Shown piece by piece: positions 43,145-51,887 of a DNA stretch of 64,000 nt. Source of the stretch: Geminicoccaceae bacterium (GTDB taxonomy: Bacteria; Pseudomonadota; Alphaproteobacteria; Geminicoccales; Geminicoccaceae); assembly GCA_028285265.1 (NCBI GenBank), contig JANQPX010000030.1:248001-312000 (forward strand). The letters are read 5' to 3'. How positions within the stretch are numbered: the first letter of the stretch is position 1; each line of letters opens with the position of its first letter. Position numbers and translations under genes: made by a program. The notes beneath the pieces were generated by a model. It saw only the letters and a list, made by a program, of their open reading frames with translations, was not told where the DNA came from and ran no database searches.

Positions 43145-46100
43145 CTATTCAGCTGGCGCTGTTGCAATTTCGCCATCAGCCTTGTCCGGTGTTTTGGACG
43201 CCTGCTGCCGGCTCATAAAGAGACTAAGCATCGGCGGGATGAGTAGGAGCGTGAGGATCGCGGACAGGGAAAGCCCGCCGATCACGACCGAGCCTAGACC
43301 ACGATAGAGCTCTGATCCCGCGCCTGGGAAGATCACGAGAGGCAGCATGCCAAACACAGATGTCAGCGTGCTCATAAAGATGGGTCTCAAACGATTTCTG
43401 GTCGCCTCTTCGATAGCCTGATCGGCTGCCATTCCGTCTTCACGGACGTGGTGTAACGTTTGATGTACCAGGAGAATGGCGTTGTTGACGACGATGCCTA
43501 TGAGGATGACAAAGCCGAGGAGGGTCAGCATGTCCAACGCTTGGTACTGATAAAGATTGAGGACCGCCAGCCCACCGACACCGCCTGCGGCCGCTACCGG
43601 CACTGAAATCAGTATGATCAGCGGATAGACGAAGCTCTCGAACAGGACAGCCATCACCAAATAGACGATGACGATCGCCAGTGCGAGATTGATGACCATA
43701 GCATCCCAGGTTTGAGTGAGTTGATCGGCCGTTCCAGCGAGGTTGACCTTAACACCCGGGGGGAGGCCATCGGCTTGGAGCTGGTCAACCACCTCCGTCT
43801 GAAGAATCTCAAGAGCCGACTCCAGAGGCAGGTTGTTTGCCGGGCGAATTTCGAGGGTGACTGTACGTTCGCGCTCGAGATGGAGGATCTCGTTGGGGCC
43901 TTCCGTGACCTGGATTTCGGCGAGACTGCTCGCCGGGAGGATTTGACCGGAGCTGGTGACAACGGGCAAGGCCGCGATCGATTGGGTGCGCTCACCATCG
44001 GGTTTCGGACCGAGCAGCGTGAGATCAATGCGTTTACCGTCGACCGTAATCTCGGCAACACGCAGCCCGTCGTTGAATGCATCAACGGTGGTGGCAAGCG
44101 TTCTCGCTGAAACACCAGCATCGGCAAGACGAACGCGGTCTGGGATCAAGCGCACTTCCGGAGCGCCCAGTTCAAGACCTGGTCGCGGCCTCAATTGATG
44201 GCCCTGGTCCCTTGGCAGCGCACTGCTGACGAGGCCGGCTGACTTCAGCGCGATCCCCAAGACCTGGCCGAGGTCCGGACCGGAAATATCGAGATCGATC
44301 GTACGCCCACCCCCGATGCCACGACCGAACATTGACGGTTGGGTAATGAAGCCGAACGTACCGGGCTCGGCAAAGACTGGCTTCGACAGGGGATCAATCA
44401 ATTCACCGGCACGTTCGGGCTGCTCGGACTGAGCACCTAGAAAGATGAAACCGCGGGCTGACACAAAGAAGAAATTCTTAATCTTTGGCGGACTACCGGG
44501 CTCCGATTCCACGCCCGTTTCGGAAGACCAGAGGGGTCTGGAGGCTTCCTCGACCCGCTTCGCGATCTCGGTTTTGGTGTCCAGATTGTAGCCAGGCGGC
44601 GGGATGATGACCCCAAACACCAGATTGCGGTTGCCGTCAGGAAGGTATTCAAGTTTTGGCAAGAGGGTATAGGCGCTGGCAATGGCGCCGCTTGTAACGA
44701 TCGCGGCAACGCCGAAAGCAAGGAGTCGATTATGCACGACCGACCGGGTGAACGCCATAACACCGGCCGAAAACCCTCCAGCCAACCTGTCGATGACCGG
44801 CAGTTTGATGGCTTCGCCCGCTGGACGGACCCTGCTGAGAAGGCGCTTTGACAGGGCGGGGATTACGGTCATCGCGACCAAAAGGGACAGCATCACCGCG
44901 ACTGAGATGGCAACGGCAATATCGCGAAAGAGCTGCCCGACTTCCAGCTCCATTGTAAGGATTGGAATGAACACCATCACCGTCGTGAGCGCTGAGACCA
45001 AAATGGCGCCCCAGACCTGCTTGGCCCCTTGATAGGCTGCCTGCGCTGGCGCGATCCCAGCCTGGCGAAGACGATAAATGTTTTCGAGAACAACAATCGC
45101 CGCATCCACCACCATACCCACGGCGAAGGCAATGCCGGCGAGAGAGATCACATTGAGTGACCGCCCCATGAAAGCCATGGCGACGAAGGACGCCACGACG
45201 GAGACTGGAATGGCAATTGAGACGATTAGGGTTGCATAGCCGGACCGCAGGAAGATGAGGAGCATAAACGCCGCGAGCGCACCGCCAACGATGATATTTT
45301 GATTCACCAGATTGATGGCGCTGTCGATGTAGACAGTCTCATCATAGACTTGGCGGATCGTCAGGCCTTCACGCGGCAGTGCACTAGCCTGAAGTTCAGC
45401 GATTGCTTCTTTGATCGACGCCATCGTATCGATGACATTGGCCCCAGTTTCCCGCTGAGCGTTAATTGCCATTGCGGATTCGCCGAGAATACGAATATTG
45501 GCGCCCGGTTCCTTATGGGAGAAAGCAACAGTCGCGATATCGCCGACAATGACCCGGCCGAGTCGGCCGCTATCGGCGTCCTGCAGGCTGCGGATAACGA
45601 CTTGTTCGATCTGTGCAGGTTCGACAAACTCGCCCTCAGTGCGAACGATGTAACGTCGCTTTCCCTCGTCAACGTCGCCAGCCGTAGCCGAGATGTTGGC
45701 AGCTCGAAGGGCGTCGACGATCTCGGGAATCGTCAATCGGTAACGTGCCATGCGATTGGGATCGACCGTCACCTGGAGTTCGCGTTCGCTGCCGCCAAAG
45801 ACGTTCACTTTGGAAACACCACGGACCCGCTCAAGGCGATCCTGCACGGTATCTTCGATATAATCGCGGAAGGTGTGGATCGGTCGCTCGTTGCCGTCCT
45901 CGCGCGTGACGATGAACCAGGCAATCGGATTGTCTTCTGTGCCGGCTGTATCAAGCGTCGGCTCGTCTGCTTCCTCGGGATAACTCGAGACCCGATCCAA
46001 GCGATTCGCAACAAGGAGAAGAGCGCGGTCCATGTCTTGACCGACCTGGAATTCCAGGGTGACGTCGCCTTCACCGTCACGCGAGCGCGACGTCATCTTC

Positions 46101-46333
46101 TCTACGCCTTGCAGGCCACGCAGCACTTCTTCCTGCTCGTTGACGATCTCGCGCTCAATCTCGGCAGGGGACGCCCCGGGCCAGCTGGTCGTAATGGTGA
46201 TGACTGGCTTTCGAACGTCAGGGGTAAGCTGGATAGGGATGGTGGTGAGTGCCACCAAGCCGAACAAGACCGCCATCAACACGGCTGCGATGACGGCGAT
46301 CGGTCGCTCGATCGCGAGCCTGATCAAATTCAT
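43145..46333 (-). CDS. RND multidrug efflux transporter, inner-membrane subunit
   Basis: A 1062-residue proton-driven pump of the HAE-1/AcrB superfamily. It begins MNLIRLAIERPIAVIAAVLM, has twelve helices in two halves, and shows the family motifs GRSLNVISLAGIAFAVGMVVDAAIVVLEN (with proton-relay aspartates in helix 4) and LGFVILIGIVVNNAILLVH. Two large periplasmic loops form the drug pocket. It starts directly after the adaptor stop (TGAATG), so the two are coupled. The outer-membrane channel protein must be encoded elsewhere. Confidence 0.96.
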   Translation of the reverse strand: MNLIRLAIERPIAVIAAVLMAVLFGLVALTTIPIQLTPDVRKPVITITTSWPGASPAEIEREIVNEQEEVLRGLQGVEKMTSRSRDGEGDVTLEFQVGQDMDRALLLVANRLDRVSSYPEEADEPTLDTAGTEDNPIAWFIVTREDGNERPIHTFRDYIEDTVQDRLERVRGVSKVNVFGGSERELQVTVDPNRMARYRLTIPEIVDALRAANISATAGDVDEGKRRYIVRTEGEFVEPAQIEQVVIRSLQDADSGRLGRVIVGDIATVAFSHKEPGANIRILGESAMAINAQRETGANVIDTMASIKEAIAELQASALPREGLTIRQVYDETVYIDSAINLVNQNIIVGGALAAFMLLIFLRSGYATLIVSIAIPVSVVASFVAMAFMGRSLNVISLAGIAFAVGMVVDAAIVVLENIYRLRQAGIAPAQAAYQGAKQVWGAILVSALTTVMVFIPILTMELEVGQLFRDIAVAISVAVMLSLLVAMTVIPALSKRLLSRVRPAGEAIKLPVIDRLAGGFSAGVMAFTRSVVHNRLLAFGVAAIVTSGAIASAYTLLPKLEYLPDGNRNLVFGVIIPPPGYNLDTKTEIAKRVEEASRPLWSSETGVESEPGSPPKIKNFFFVSARGFIFLGAQSEQPERAGELIDPLSKPVFAEPGTFGFITQPSMFGRGIGGGRTIDLDISGPDLGQVLGIALKSAGLVSSALPRDQGHQLRPRPGLELGAPEVRLIPDRVRLADAGVSARTLATTVDAFNDGLRVAEITVDGKRIDLTLLGPKPDGERTQSIAALPVVTSSGQILPASSLAEIQVTEGPNEILHLERERTVTLEIRPANNLPLESALEILQTEVVDQLQADGLPPGVKVNLAGTADQLTQTWDAMVINLALAIVIVYLVMAVLFESFVYPLIILISVPVAAAGGVGGLAVLNLYQYQALDMLTLLGFVILIGIVVNNAILLVHQTLHHVREDGMAADQAIEEATRNRLRPIFMSTLTSVFGMLPLVIFPGAGSELYRGLGSVVIGGLSLSAILTLLLIPPMLSLFMSRQQASKTPDKADGEIATAPAE

Positions 46334-47491
46334 TCAGCCATTGTCCTTTTTGTCAGCTGGTTCAGCTCCATTATTCCCAGCCGGCGCTTCCGGCGCTCCG
46401 GGATAGGTCACCGGTTGGCCCGGCCGAAGCCGCTCATTGCCTCGGATAACGACGAGATCGCCATCACCAAGACCATCCAGAACTTCGAAGCGACCATTGA
46501 CGGCCGCTCCCAAACGTACGGGCTGTGGGGTTGCTGCAGCGTCTTTGATCAAAAAGACCATCGCACCATTCGGACGCTGAATGACGCCGTCTTTGCTGAC
46601 TGTCGTGACGTCACGCTCGGCACCGATCGGGATGGCCAGGCTCACGCTTTGTGCGACGGCAAGACGCCCCTCAAGGTCTTCCAGGGTTGGCGTGAACCGG
46701 ACGGCGCGCGTTCGGGTGAGCGGATTTTCTTCGGGGATAATAGCGCGCACTGTAGCCAGGCGGCGTTCCGAAGCAATGGTGACCTCGACGTCCGTACCGA
46801 GCAACAACCCCTCTAGCTGCTCGACAGGAACATCGGCCTCGATTTCGAGCGCGCCATCGTCGACAAGGGCGACAACGGGATCGCCCAGACGAACATAGGC
46901 ACCTGGGCTGACAAGCTTCCTCGTAATGACACCGTCATAGGGGGCTTTGATCACCATGTCCTGAAGATTGCGCCGGCTCGACCGCTGTCTTGCCTGATAT
47001 TGGCCCAATCTTGCCGTTGCAGCTCCAAGACGGCTCTTGGCCACGGCTATCTGCCGCTCCTTGTCCTCGCGCTGAGCTTTTGAGAATGCCGCTGATTCTC
47101 TCAGCCGGTCGAGGCGTAGGAGTTCGTTTTCGAGCAGATCGATTTCCGCTTTGGCCGTCGCCTGATCAGCGACTGCCGATGCATATTCAGCATCGGCGAG
47201 ATCAACGTCATATTGAACGGGCTCAGCGTCTAGCTCGACGAGCGCACTGCCCTTGCTTACCCGATCGCCAACATTCACCTGAACACGTGCGACGAGCCCG
47301 CCGACTCGGGCAGCCACTTGGCCTTGCTGCTTGGTCACGATGCGGCCCAAAACTGGCCGTGTCTGCTTCAGTGGCTCGATCCGCACGGCATCGACTTGCA
47401 CAAGCGCCGGCCGCTCTTGGGCAGCCAGAGATGTTTGCCCAGCCAGCAGTAGGACAAATGACAAAGCCAAGCAGTGAATTCGCGCAATCAT
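46334..47491 (-). CDS. RND efflux periplasmic adaptor (membrane fusion protein)
   Basis: A 385-residue exported adaptor that links the pump to an outer-membrane channel. Signal peptide ends near LAAQ (residue 24). The lipoyl-like half motifs are GRIVTKQQGQVAARVGGLVARVQVNVGDRVSKGSALVELD and MVIKAPYDGVITRKLVSPGAYV; a helical hairpin of about 80 residues (YASAVADQATAKAEIDLLE) lies between them. It is the first gene of the two-gene efflux operon. No adjacent TetR or MarR regulator is present. Confidence 0.93.
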   Translation of the reverse strand: MIARIHCLALSFVLLLAGQTSLAAQERPALVQVDAVRIEPLKQTRPVLGRIVTKQQGQVAARVGGLVARVQVNVGDRVSKGSALVELDAEPVQYDVDLADAEYASAVADQATAKAEIDLLENELLRLDRLRESAAFSKAQREDKERQIAVAKSRLGAATARLGQYQARQRSSRRNLQDMVIKAPYDGVITRKLVSPGAYVRLGDPVVALVDDGALEIEADVPVEQLEGLLLGTDVEVTIASERRLATVRAIIPEENPLTRTRAVRFTPTLEDLEGRLAVAQSVSLAIPIGAERDVTTVSKDGVIQRPNGAMVFLIKDAAATPQPVRLGAAVNGRFEVLDGLGDGDLVVIRGNERLRPGQPVTYPGAPEAPAGNNGAEPADKKDNG

Positions 47492-47660
47492 GAGATCGAG
47501 GACCTAGGGCGTTTGGTGTTTCACAGAGAGTCGTTTGGCCTTCCAGGCAGGGCACCGGAATGCGAATGCTACACGACTTATTTAACGGATTGTTGATCAT
47601 TTTTCGTTTGAATCAAGAGGCCAATGACGTTTTTCCCGTCAAATCAGTGAGTTGAAAGTT

Positions 47661-47861
47661 ATGCGCCATGCGAAGGGCGACCAAGAAATCCTGCTGGAAC
47701 TGACCCCGGTCGGCAATTTTCTGCGCGTCGCTGCTTTCGATCCGACGTCGCTCATTGAGGTCACCTTTCAGGCCCCGTTGGGAACGGATCGAGCGGCCTT
47801 AGCCGCGCTCGCGCAGCAAAAGATCACCTTCGTACGCAGGCGGCAATCCACTCGGGGCTAG
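47661..47861 (+). CDS. small conserved protein, DUF6898-like
   Basis: A 66-residue protein. EILLELTPVGNFLRVAAFDPTSLIEVTFQAPLGTDRAALAALA with a C-terminal KITFVRRR resembles a small alphaproteobacterial family often annotated DUF6898; function unknown. ATG 47661 fits the family length; a TTG lies 9 bases earlier and no strong ribosome binding site is visible. It is divergent from the efflux operon. Confidence 0.6.
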   Translation: MRHAKGDQEILLELTPVGNFLRVAAFDPTSLIEVTFQAPLGTDRAALAALAQQKITFVRRRQSTRG

Positions 47862-48263
47862 TCGTCGTGTCTCTTATGCATCTGTCGTTGGTTTGAGCCT
47901 TAGATTGTAACCGACGTCGACGGAGCACCATCCCGTCAACCAAACGGTGTATCCCATTGGGTTGAGAATGAGGGATCGTTGACGTCATAACGATGTCAAC
48001 GCTGCTTTCCCCATCAATCTAGCCGCAAGTCCTGTCGACAGGGGCTCGAGCCATTGTCAGGCATCGATCTTGACTCGCAGGAGCGGACTTCGTCGCATCT
48101 TGGGATCCGCCGTTTTGCGCTGTTGCACCATCAATATTGGATTGACGTGAAATCGTTCACAGACAATGGCGTAAAGCTTCGGTCAGGCTTGTCGAGGATA
48201 GGTTAGGGACGTGGTGCTCCATTGGAGGCGCCACCAGGCAAGATAACCGATTGGAAATAGACG
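47862..48263. other. intergenic region with an inverted repeat
   Basis: A 402-bp gap with the inverted repeat at 47977-48001 as its only clear structure. Short frames in the rest of the region do not look coding. The promoter of the following exported protein should be in the right half. Confidence 0.35.
47977..48001. repeat. imperfect inverted repeat CGTTGACGTC-N5-GATGTCAACG
   Basis: Ten-base arms around ATAAC, with one G-T type mismatch. It lies 116 bp after the DUF6898-like gene and 263 bp before the next start. It could be a terminator or a regulator site; the bases after it (CTGCTTTCCCC) give a short pyrimidine run. Confidence 0.4.
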
Positions 48264-48749
48264 ATGAGCTATATGACGCGGATGAAGGGCTCCTTGGCCG
48301 CAATCCTGACGATTGGAGGCGTCGCTGGGTCGGCGATGGCTGACCATCCCGGTTTTACGCTTCAATCGATTAAGGGCAGCTGGGGATTTTCTGGCGATGG
48401 CATTCTTGCGGCAGCGAATCCCGACGATCGCCTTCCCATTGCCGGGATCGGCGTCGTCACCTTCGATGGGGAGGGAGGCTGCGAGATCGTGGGCATCAAC
48501 AATCTTAATGGCATGGCTTTAGAAGCTACATCGGAGTTCTGCAACTACACAGTTAATCCCGATGGCACGGGGAAAAGTGAAGCGACATTCCCAGCTTCCG
48601 GGCCCCTACCGGCAATCGAAATTCCGGTTTCGTTCGTCATCGTTGACGAAGGACGGGAGCTACGCCTCATGCAGGATGCCGTCGTGGTCTCGAGTTTCGT
48701 TGCGAAACCTATCGGAGATGGGCGCCGTCGTCATCGTTTCAGGAGATAA
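48264..48749 (+). CDS. exported protein of unknown function
   Basis: A 161-residue protein with a signal peptide (MTRMKGSLAAILTIGGVAGSAMA, cleavage near residue 26). The mature part reads FTLQSIKGSWGFSGDGILAAANPDDRLPIAGIGVVTFDGEGGCE, a beta-rich pattern with the Gly-Trp and Gly-Asp turns seen in lipocalin-like secreted proteins of unknown role, and ends in a basic stretch (GRRRHRFRR). GGAAATAGACG precedes ATG 48264. It stands alone. Confidence 0.65.
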   Translation: MSYMTRMKGSLAAILTIGGVAGSAMADHPGFTLQSIKGSWGFSGDGILAAANPDDRLPIAGIGVVTFDGEGGCEIVGINNLNGMALEATSEFCNYTVNPDGTGKSEATFPASGPLPAIEIPVSFVIVDEGRELRLMQDAVVVSSFVAKPIGDGRRRHRFRR

Positions 48750-48990
48750 GGTGCCGTCTCAAGCTTGCTTGGGGGGAGGCTTTCCTTGGGGATGTTCATC
48801 CTCTCGACAAAGGGCTGGCAAGGTTTGTCCGCCGGCAACGCCAATTTTATGAGAGGCTATGGGTGACCAACCTAGATAGGCTTAGCTGTCGACATTTTCG
48901 GCCGTAATGCCGGCTGGATCTTGCCTCGATCGGCTGCGACCGCGATGGTGTCGCATGGTTTTGGATGTCGAGAGAAGGAAGCGAGATCAC

Positions 48991-50352
48991 GTGGTAGTAG
49001 GAGACGGTCGATTTCGGATAGGCACAGGAGCTGGCTTCTCGGCTGATCGGCTTGATCCAGCCGTCGATTTGGTTCGCGATGGCAACCTCGATGCGATTGT
49101 CTTCGAGTGCATTGGTGAGCGGACCTTAGCGTTTGCCCATCGAGATCGAATGGCCGCGACCAGCGAAGGGTATAATCCACTCTTGGAACGCCGACTCCGG
49201 GCGATACTACCTCATTGTATGGCCAAGGGGACAACACTCATCACCAATATGGGTGTTGCCGATCCGCATGCTGCGGCGAACCGGGCGGCTGAAATCGCGC
49301 GTGAACTTGGACTTTCGGGGTGTAAGATCGCGGCCATCAGCGGTGACGATGTGGCGGCTTTGATGACACCAGAGACGGAGCTCGATCAGCCAAATTTGAC
49401 GGTCGGCGGTGTCGGCAAAGACATGGTTGGGGCGAATGCCTATCTCGGCGCAGAAGCTATCTTGCCAGCCCTCGAGGCCGATGCTGATGTCATCATCACT
49501 GGGCGGGTTGCTGATCCCAGTCTGTTTCTCGCCCCGCTTTGCCACGCCTTCGGTTGGCGTCCCGATGACTGGTCCATGCTCGGAGCTGGCACGTTGGTCG
49601 GGCATCTTTTGGAATGCGCCGCACAGGTGACTGGTGGCTATTTTGCCGATCCCGGCCAAAAAGATATCACCAATCTTGCCTATGTCGGCTTTCCGATTGC
49701 CGAGGTGGACGCCGATGGGCGTGCGATCATCACGAAGCTTGACCACGCAGGCGGCGAAGTCAGCGAGCGGACAATCAAAGAGCAGCTTCTTTACGAAGTG
49801 CATGATCCAAGTGCGTATGTGACGCCCGATGTTATCGCCGATTTCTCCAGGGTTTCGCTGTCACGAGAGGGCGAAAATCGGATTCGTGTCGGAGGAGCTG
49901 GAGGCGCTCCGCGTCCTCGGAGCCTCAAGGTGACGGTTGCTTTCTATGGAGGCTTTCTTGCCGAAGCTGCTATTTCCTATGCCGGACCAGGGGCTGGAAG
50001 AAGAGCAAGGCTGGCGCTGGAGATTTTGGAAGAACGGATGATTCATTTGCATGGGGTCGACGTGCCGCTGAGGCTCGACATGATTGGCGTGCACTCGCTC
50101 CATGCAACAGCAGGTGATGGCGCCGATCCTATGCCAATCGATGAGGCGCGCGACGTAAGGCTGCGCGCCGCCTTACGCTCTGATGATCGTGACTTGGCGG
50201 AATTGCTGCTTTGGGAGGTTGAAGCGATGCTTTGCTGCGGGCCTGCAGGCGGTGGAGGGTATCGCGGCCACATCACGCCTAGTGTCTTGACGCATAGTGC
50301 ATTCATCGAACGAGACCGCACGCAACCGTCGTTGCGCGTGATAGAGACATGA
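48991..50352 (+). CDS. AtuA/DUF1446-family protein (acyclic terpene utilisation-like)
   Basis: A 453-residue protein of PF07287. GTG 48991 (MVVGDGRFRIGTGAGFSADR) is chosen because AAGGAA lies upstream and the family begins at this strand; the frame is open from 48907. Conserved pieces include FECIGERTLAFAHRDRM, ADVIITGRVADPSLFLAPL and GHLLECAAQVTGGYFADPG. In Pseudomonas AtuA acts in citronellol degradation, but most homologues are uncharacterised and no other atu or liu genes are nearby. It overlaps the next gene by ATGA. Confidence 0.85.
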   Translation: MVVGDGRFRIGTGAGFSADRLDPAVDLVRDGNLDAIVFECIGERTLAFAHRDRMAATSEGYNPLLERRLRAILPHCMAKGTTLITNMGVADPHAAANRAAEIARELGLSGCKIAAISGDDVAALMTPETELDQPNLTVGGVGKDMVGANAYLGAEAILPALEADADVIITGRVADPSLFLAPLCHAFGWRPDDWSMLGAGTLVGHLLECAAQVTGGYFADPGQKDITNLAYVGFPIAEVDADGRAIITKLDHAGGEVSERTIKEQLLYEVHDPSAYVTPDVIADFSRVSLSREGENRIRVGGAGGAPRPRSLKVTVAFYGGFLAEAAISYAGPGAGRRARLALEILEERMIHLHGVDVPLRLDMIGVHSLHATAGDGADPMPIDEARDVRLRAALRSDDRDLAELLLWEVEAMLCCGPAGGGGYRGHITPSVLTHSAFIERDRTQPSLRVIET

Positions 50353-50675
50353 CGCGGCTGGTTCCTCTACACGAGGTCGCCCATGCAAGGGCCGGTGATA
50401 AAGGCAACTGCTCGAACGTCAGCATTGTTGTCTATGACGCGGGTAACTATCCCGCGGTAAAAGCCCAGATCACCGCTGCGAAGCTTAAGAGGAGCTTTCC
50501 CAGGCTTCTGAAAGGTGAGGTCCAGCGCTACGAACTGGACCATCTCCTCTGCCTGAATTTCGTTATGGATCTAGCTCTAGAAGGAGGGGTCAATGAATCC
50601 CTCAATCTTGATGCCCATGGCAAATCCTGGAGCTTTCTAATTCTCAGCCTGGCCGTCGACCTAGACGATCCATGA
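50349..50675 (+). CDS. AtuA-partner protein, ferredoxin-fold-like
   Basis: A 108-residue protein beginning MTRLVPLHEVAHARAGDKGNCSNVSIV. The motif RAGDKGN is the hallmark of the small domain that is fused to the C-terminus of AtuA in many bacteria; here it is a separate gene overlapping the AtuA-like gene by four bases. The two products very likely form one functional unit. Its biochemical role is unknown. A very strong hairpin follows 12 bases after the stop. Confidence 0.82.
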   Translation: MTRLVPLHEVAHARAGDKGNCSNVSIVVYDAGNYPAVKAQITAAKLKRSFPRLLKGEVQRYELDHLLCLNFVMDLALEGGVNESLNLDAHGKSWSFLILSLAVDLDDP

Positions 50676-50686
50676 CCATCAATCCC

Positions 50687-50721
50687 GCCCCCCTCGAAAG
50701 GCGTTGGCTATCGAGGGGGGC
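50687..50721. terminator. strong GC hairpin between convergent genes
   Basis: GCCCCCCTCGA (50687-50697) pairs perfectly over 11 bases with TCGAGGGGGGC (50711-50721) around a 13-base loop. It lies 12 bp after the AtuA-partner stop and 28 bp past the end of the converging H1-like gene, so it could serve both. Neither side has a U-tract. Confidence 0.6.
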
Positions 50722-50748
50722 TGGGACCGGATGGCAGTACCAGATGGT

Positions 50749-51720
50749 CTAACGGCTCGCGCGAACCTTTGCCCTGACCGGGCGCTTAGAAGCGCTGCGA
50801 GCGGTTCTTGTCGTCGCAGCCTTTTTGGCCACGGCCCTGACCGGGCGCCTAGCGACGGTACGCTTGGTCTTAGCAGCGACCGTCTTCTTGGCCGCAGTCC
50901 TGACCGGACGCTTCGCGGCCGTACGGGTCGACTTCACCGCGACGGCCTTCTTGGCCGCAGCCCTGACCGGACGCTTTGCAACGGTACGCTTGGTCTTAGC
51001 GGCAACCGTCTTCTTGGCCGCAGCCCTGACTGGACGCTTTGCAGCGGTGCGGGTGGTCTTCGTAGCAACCGTCTTCTTCGCCGCAGCCCTGACTGGGCGC
51101 TTTGCAACGGTACGCTTGGTCTTAGCGGCGACCGTCTTCTTGGCCGCAGCCCTAACCGGACGCTTCGCGGCTGTACGGGTGGACTTCACCGCGACGGCCT
51201 TCTTGGCTGCAGCCCTGACTGGACGCTTTGCAGCGGTACGCTTGGTCTTGGCAGCAACCGTCTTCTTAGCGGCAGCCTTGACCGGACGCTTTGCAGCGGT
51301 ACGGGTGGTCTTGGCAGCAACCGTCTTCTTAGCGGCAGCCTTAACCGGGCGCTTTGCGGCTGTGCGGGTGGTTTTGGCAGCAACCGTCTTCTTAGCGGCA
51401 GCCTTGACCGGGCGCTTTGCGGCTGTGCGGGTGGTTTTGGCAGCGGCCGTCTTCTTAGCGGCAGCCTTGACCGGACGCTTTGCGGCTGTGCGGGTGGTCT
51501 TAGAAGCGACCGACTTCTTGGCCGCAGCCTTCGCTGGACGCTTGGTAGATGCCTTTGCTTTCGTTGCTGCAGGCTTCTTCTTGGCCGACGTCTTTGCCGC
51601 TGGCTTCGAGGCGCTGGCGCGCTTCTTCGGGGATGTGATTGGTTTCTTCTTAGCTGGGGTGCCGACCCAAGGTGGCGTGGCGCCGTTTACCTTGGCCTGG
51701 CTTTGAGTTGCAACTGCCAT
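50749..51720 (-). CDS. histone H1-like Lys/Ala-rich repeat protein
   Basis: A 323-residue, strongly basic protein expected to bind DNA or another polyanion. ATG 51720 has CGGAG 7 bases upstream. After a 57-residue N-terminal part (MAVATQSQAKVNGATPPWVG, then Lys/Pro/Ala-rich) come twelve 21-residue units of the type AAKRPVKAAAKKTVAAKTTRT, and a 14-residue tail. The composition is that of the eukaryotic H1 tail and of bacterial AlgP- or Hc1-like nucleoid proteins. No globular domain is seen apart from the N-terminus. Repeat number probably varies between strains. Confidence 0.85.
   Translation of the reverse strand: MAVATQSQAKVNGATPPWVGTPAKKKPITSPKKRASASKPAAKTSAKKKPAATKAKASTKRPAKAAAKKSVASKTTRTAAKRPVKAAAKKTAAAKTTRTAAKRPVKAAAKKTVAAKTTRTAAKRPVKAAAKKTVAAKTTRTAAKRPVKAAAKKTVAAKTKRTAAKRPVRAAAKKAVAVKSTRTAAKRPVRAAAKKTVAAKTKRTVAKRPVRAAAKKTVATKTTRTAAKRPVRAAAKKTVAAKTKRTVAKRPVRAAAKKAVAVKSTRTAAKRPVRTAAKKTVAAKTKRTVARRPVRAVAKKAATTRTARSASKRPVRAKVRASR
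50794..51549 (-). repeat. twelve tandem 63-bp units encoding 21-residue basic repeats
   Basis: The units run without spacers from codon 58 to codon 309 of the H1-like gene. The first (STKRPAKAAAKKSVASKTTRT) and last (VARRPVRAVAKKAATTRTARS) are the most diverged; inner units differ at a few positions (T/K/S in the K[TS][TK]RT part, V/A at the unit start, K/R after RPV). Because the unit is a multiple of three, other frames also stay open across the array. Confidence 0.9.
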
Positions 51721-51887
51721 CAACAGTCTCCGTAACGGTTATCATCAACGCTTTCTTTCCCGAAAAAGTTGAATTTTCCGTTAACGAAACTTCGACAGAG
51801 TGAAAAACGGCTATATCGCCGTGTTGTTTTCTGTGGCGTGGCTGTTCGGCATGGCAAATTTGCAACACGAAACTGGCACGCCCGAGC

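Noticed and set aside
45299..46816. 505-codon plus-strand frame antisense to the RND pump and adaptor
   Set aside because: It is a shadow of two clearly conserved genes and matches no protein family.
50704..51735. Plus-strand frames of 343 and 293 codons across the H1-like repeat
   Set aside because: They exist because the 63-bp repeat is a multiple of three; only the minus-strand frame has a ribosome binding site and the Lys/Ala composition of a known protein type.
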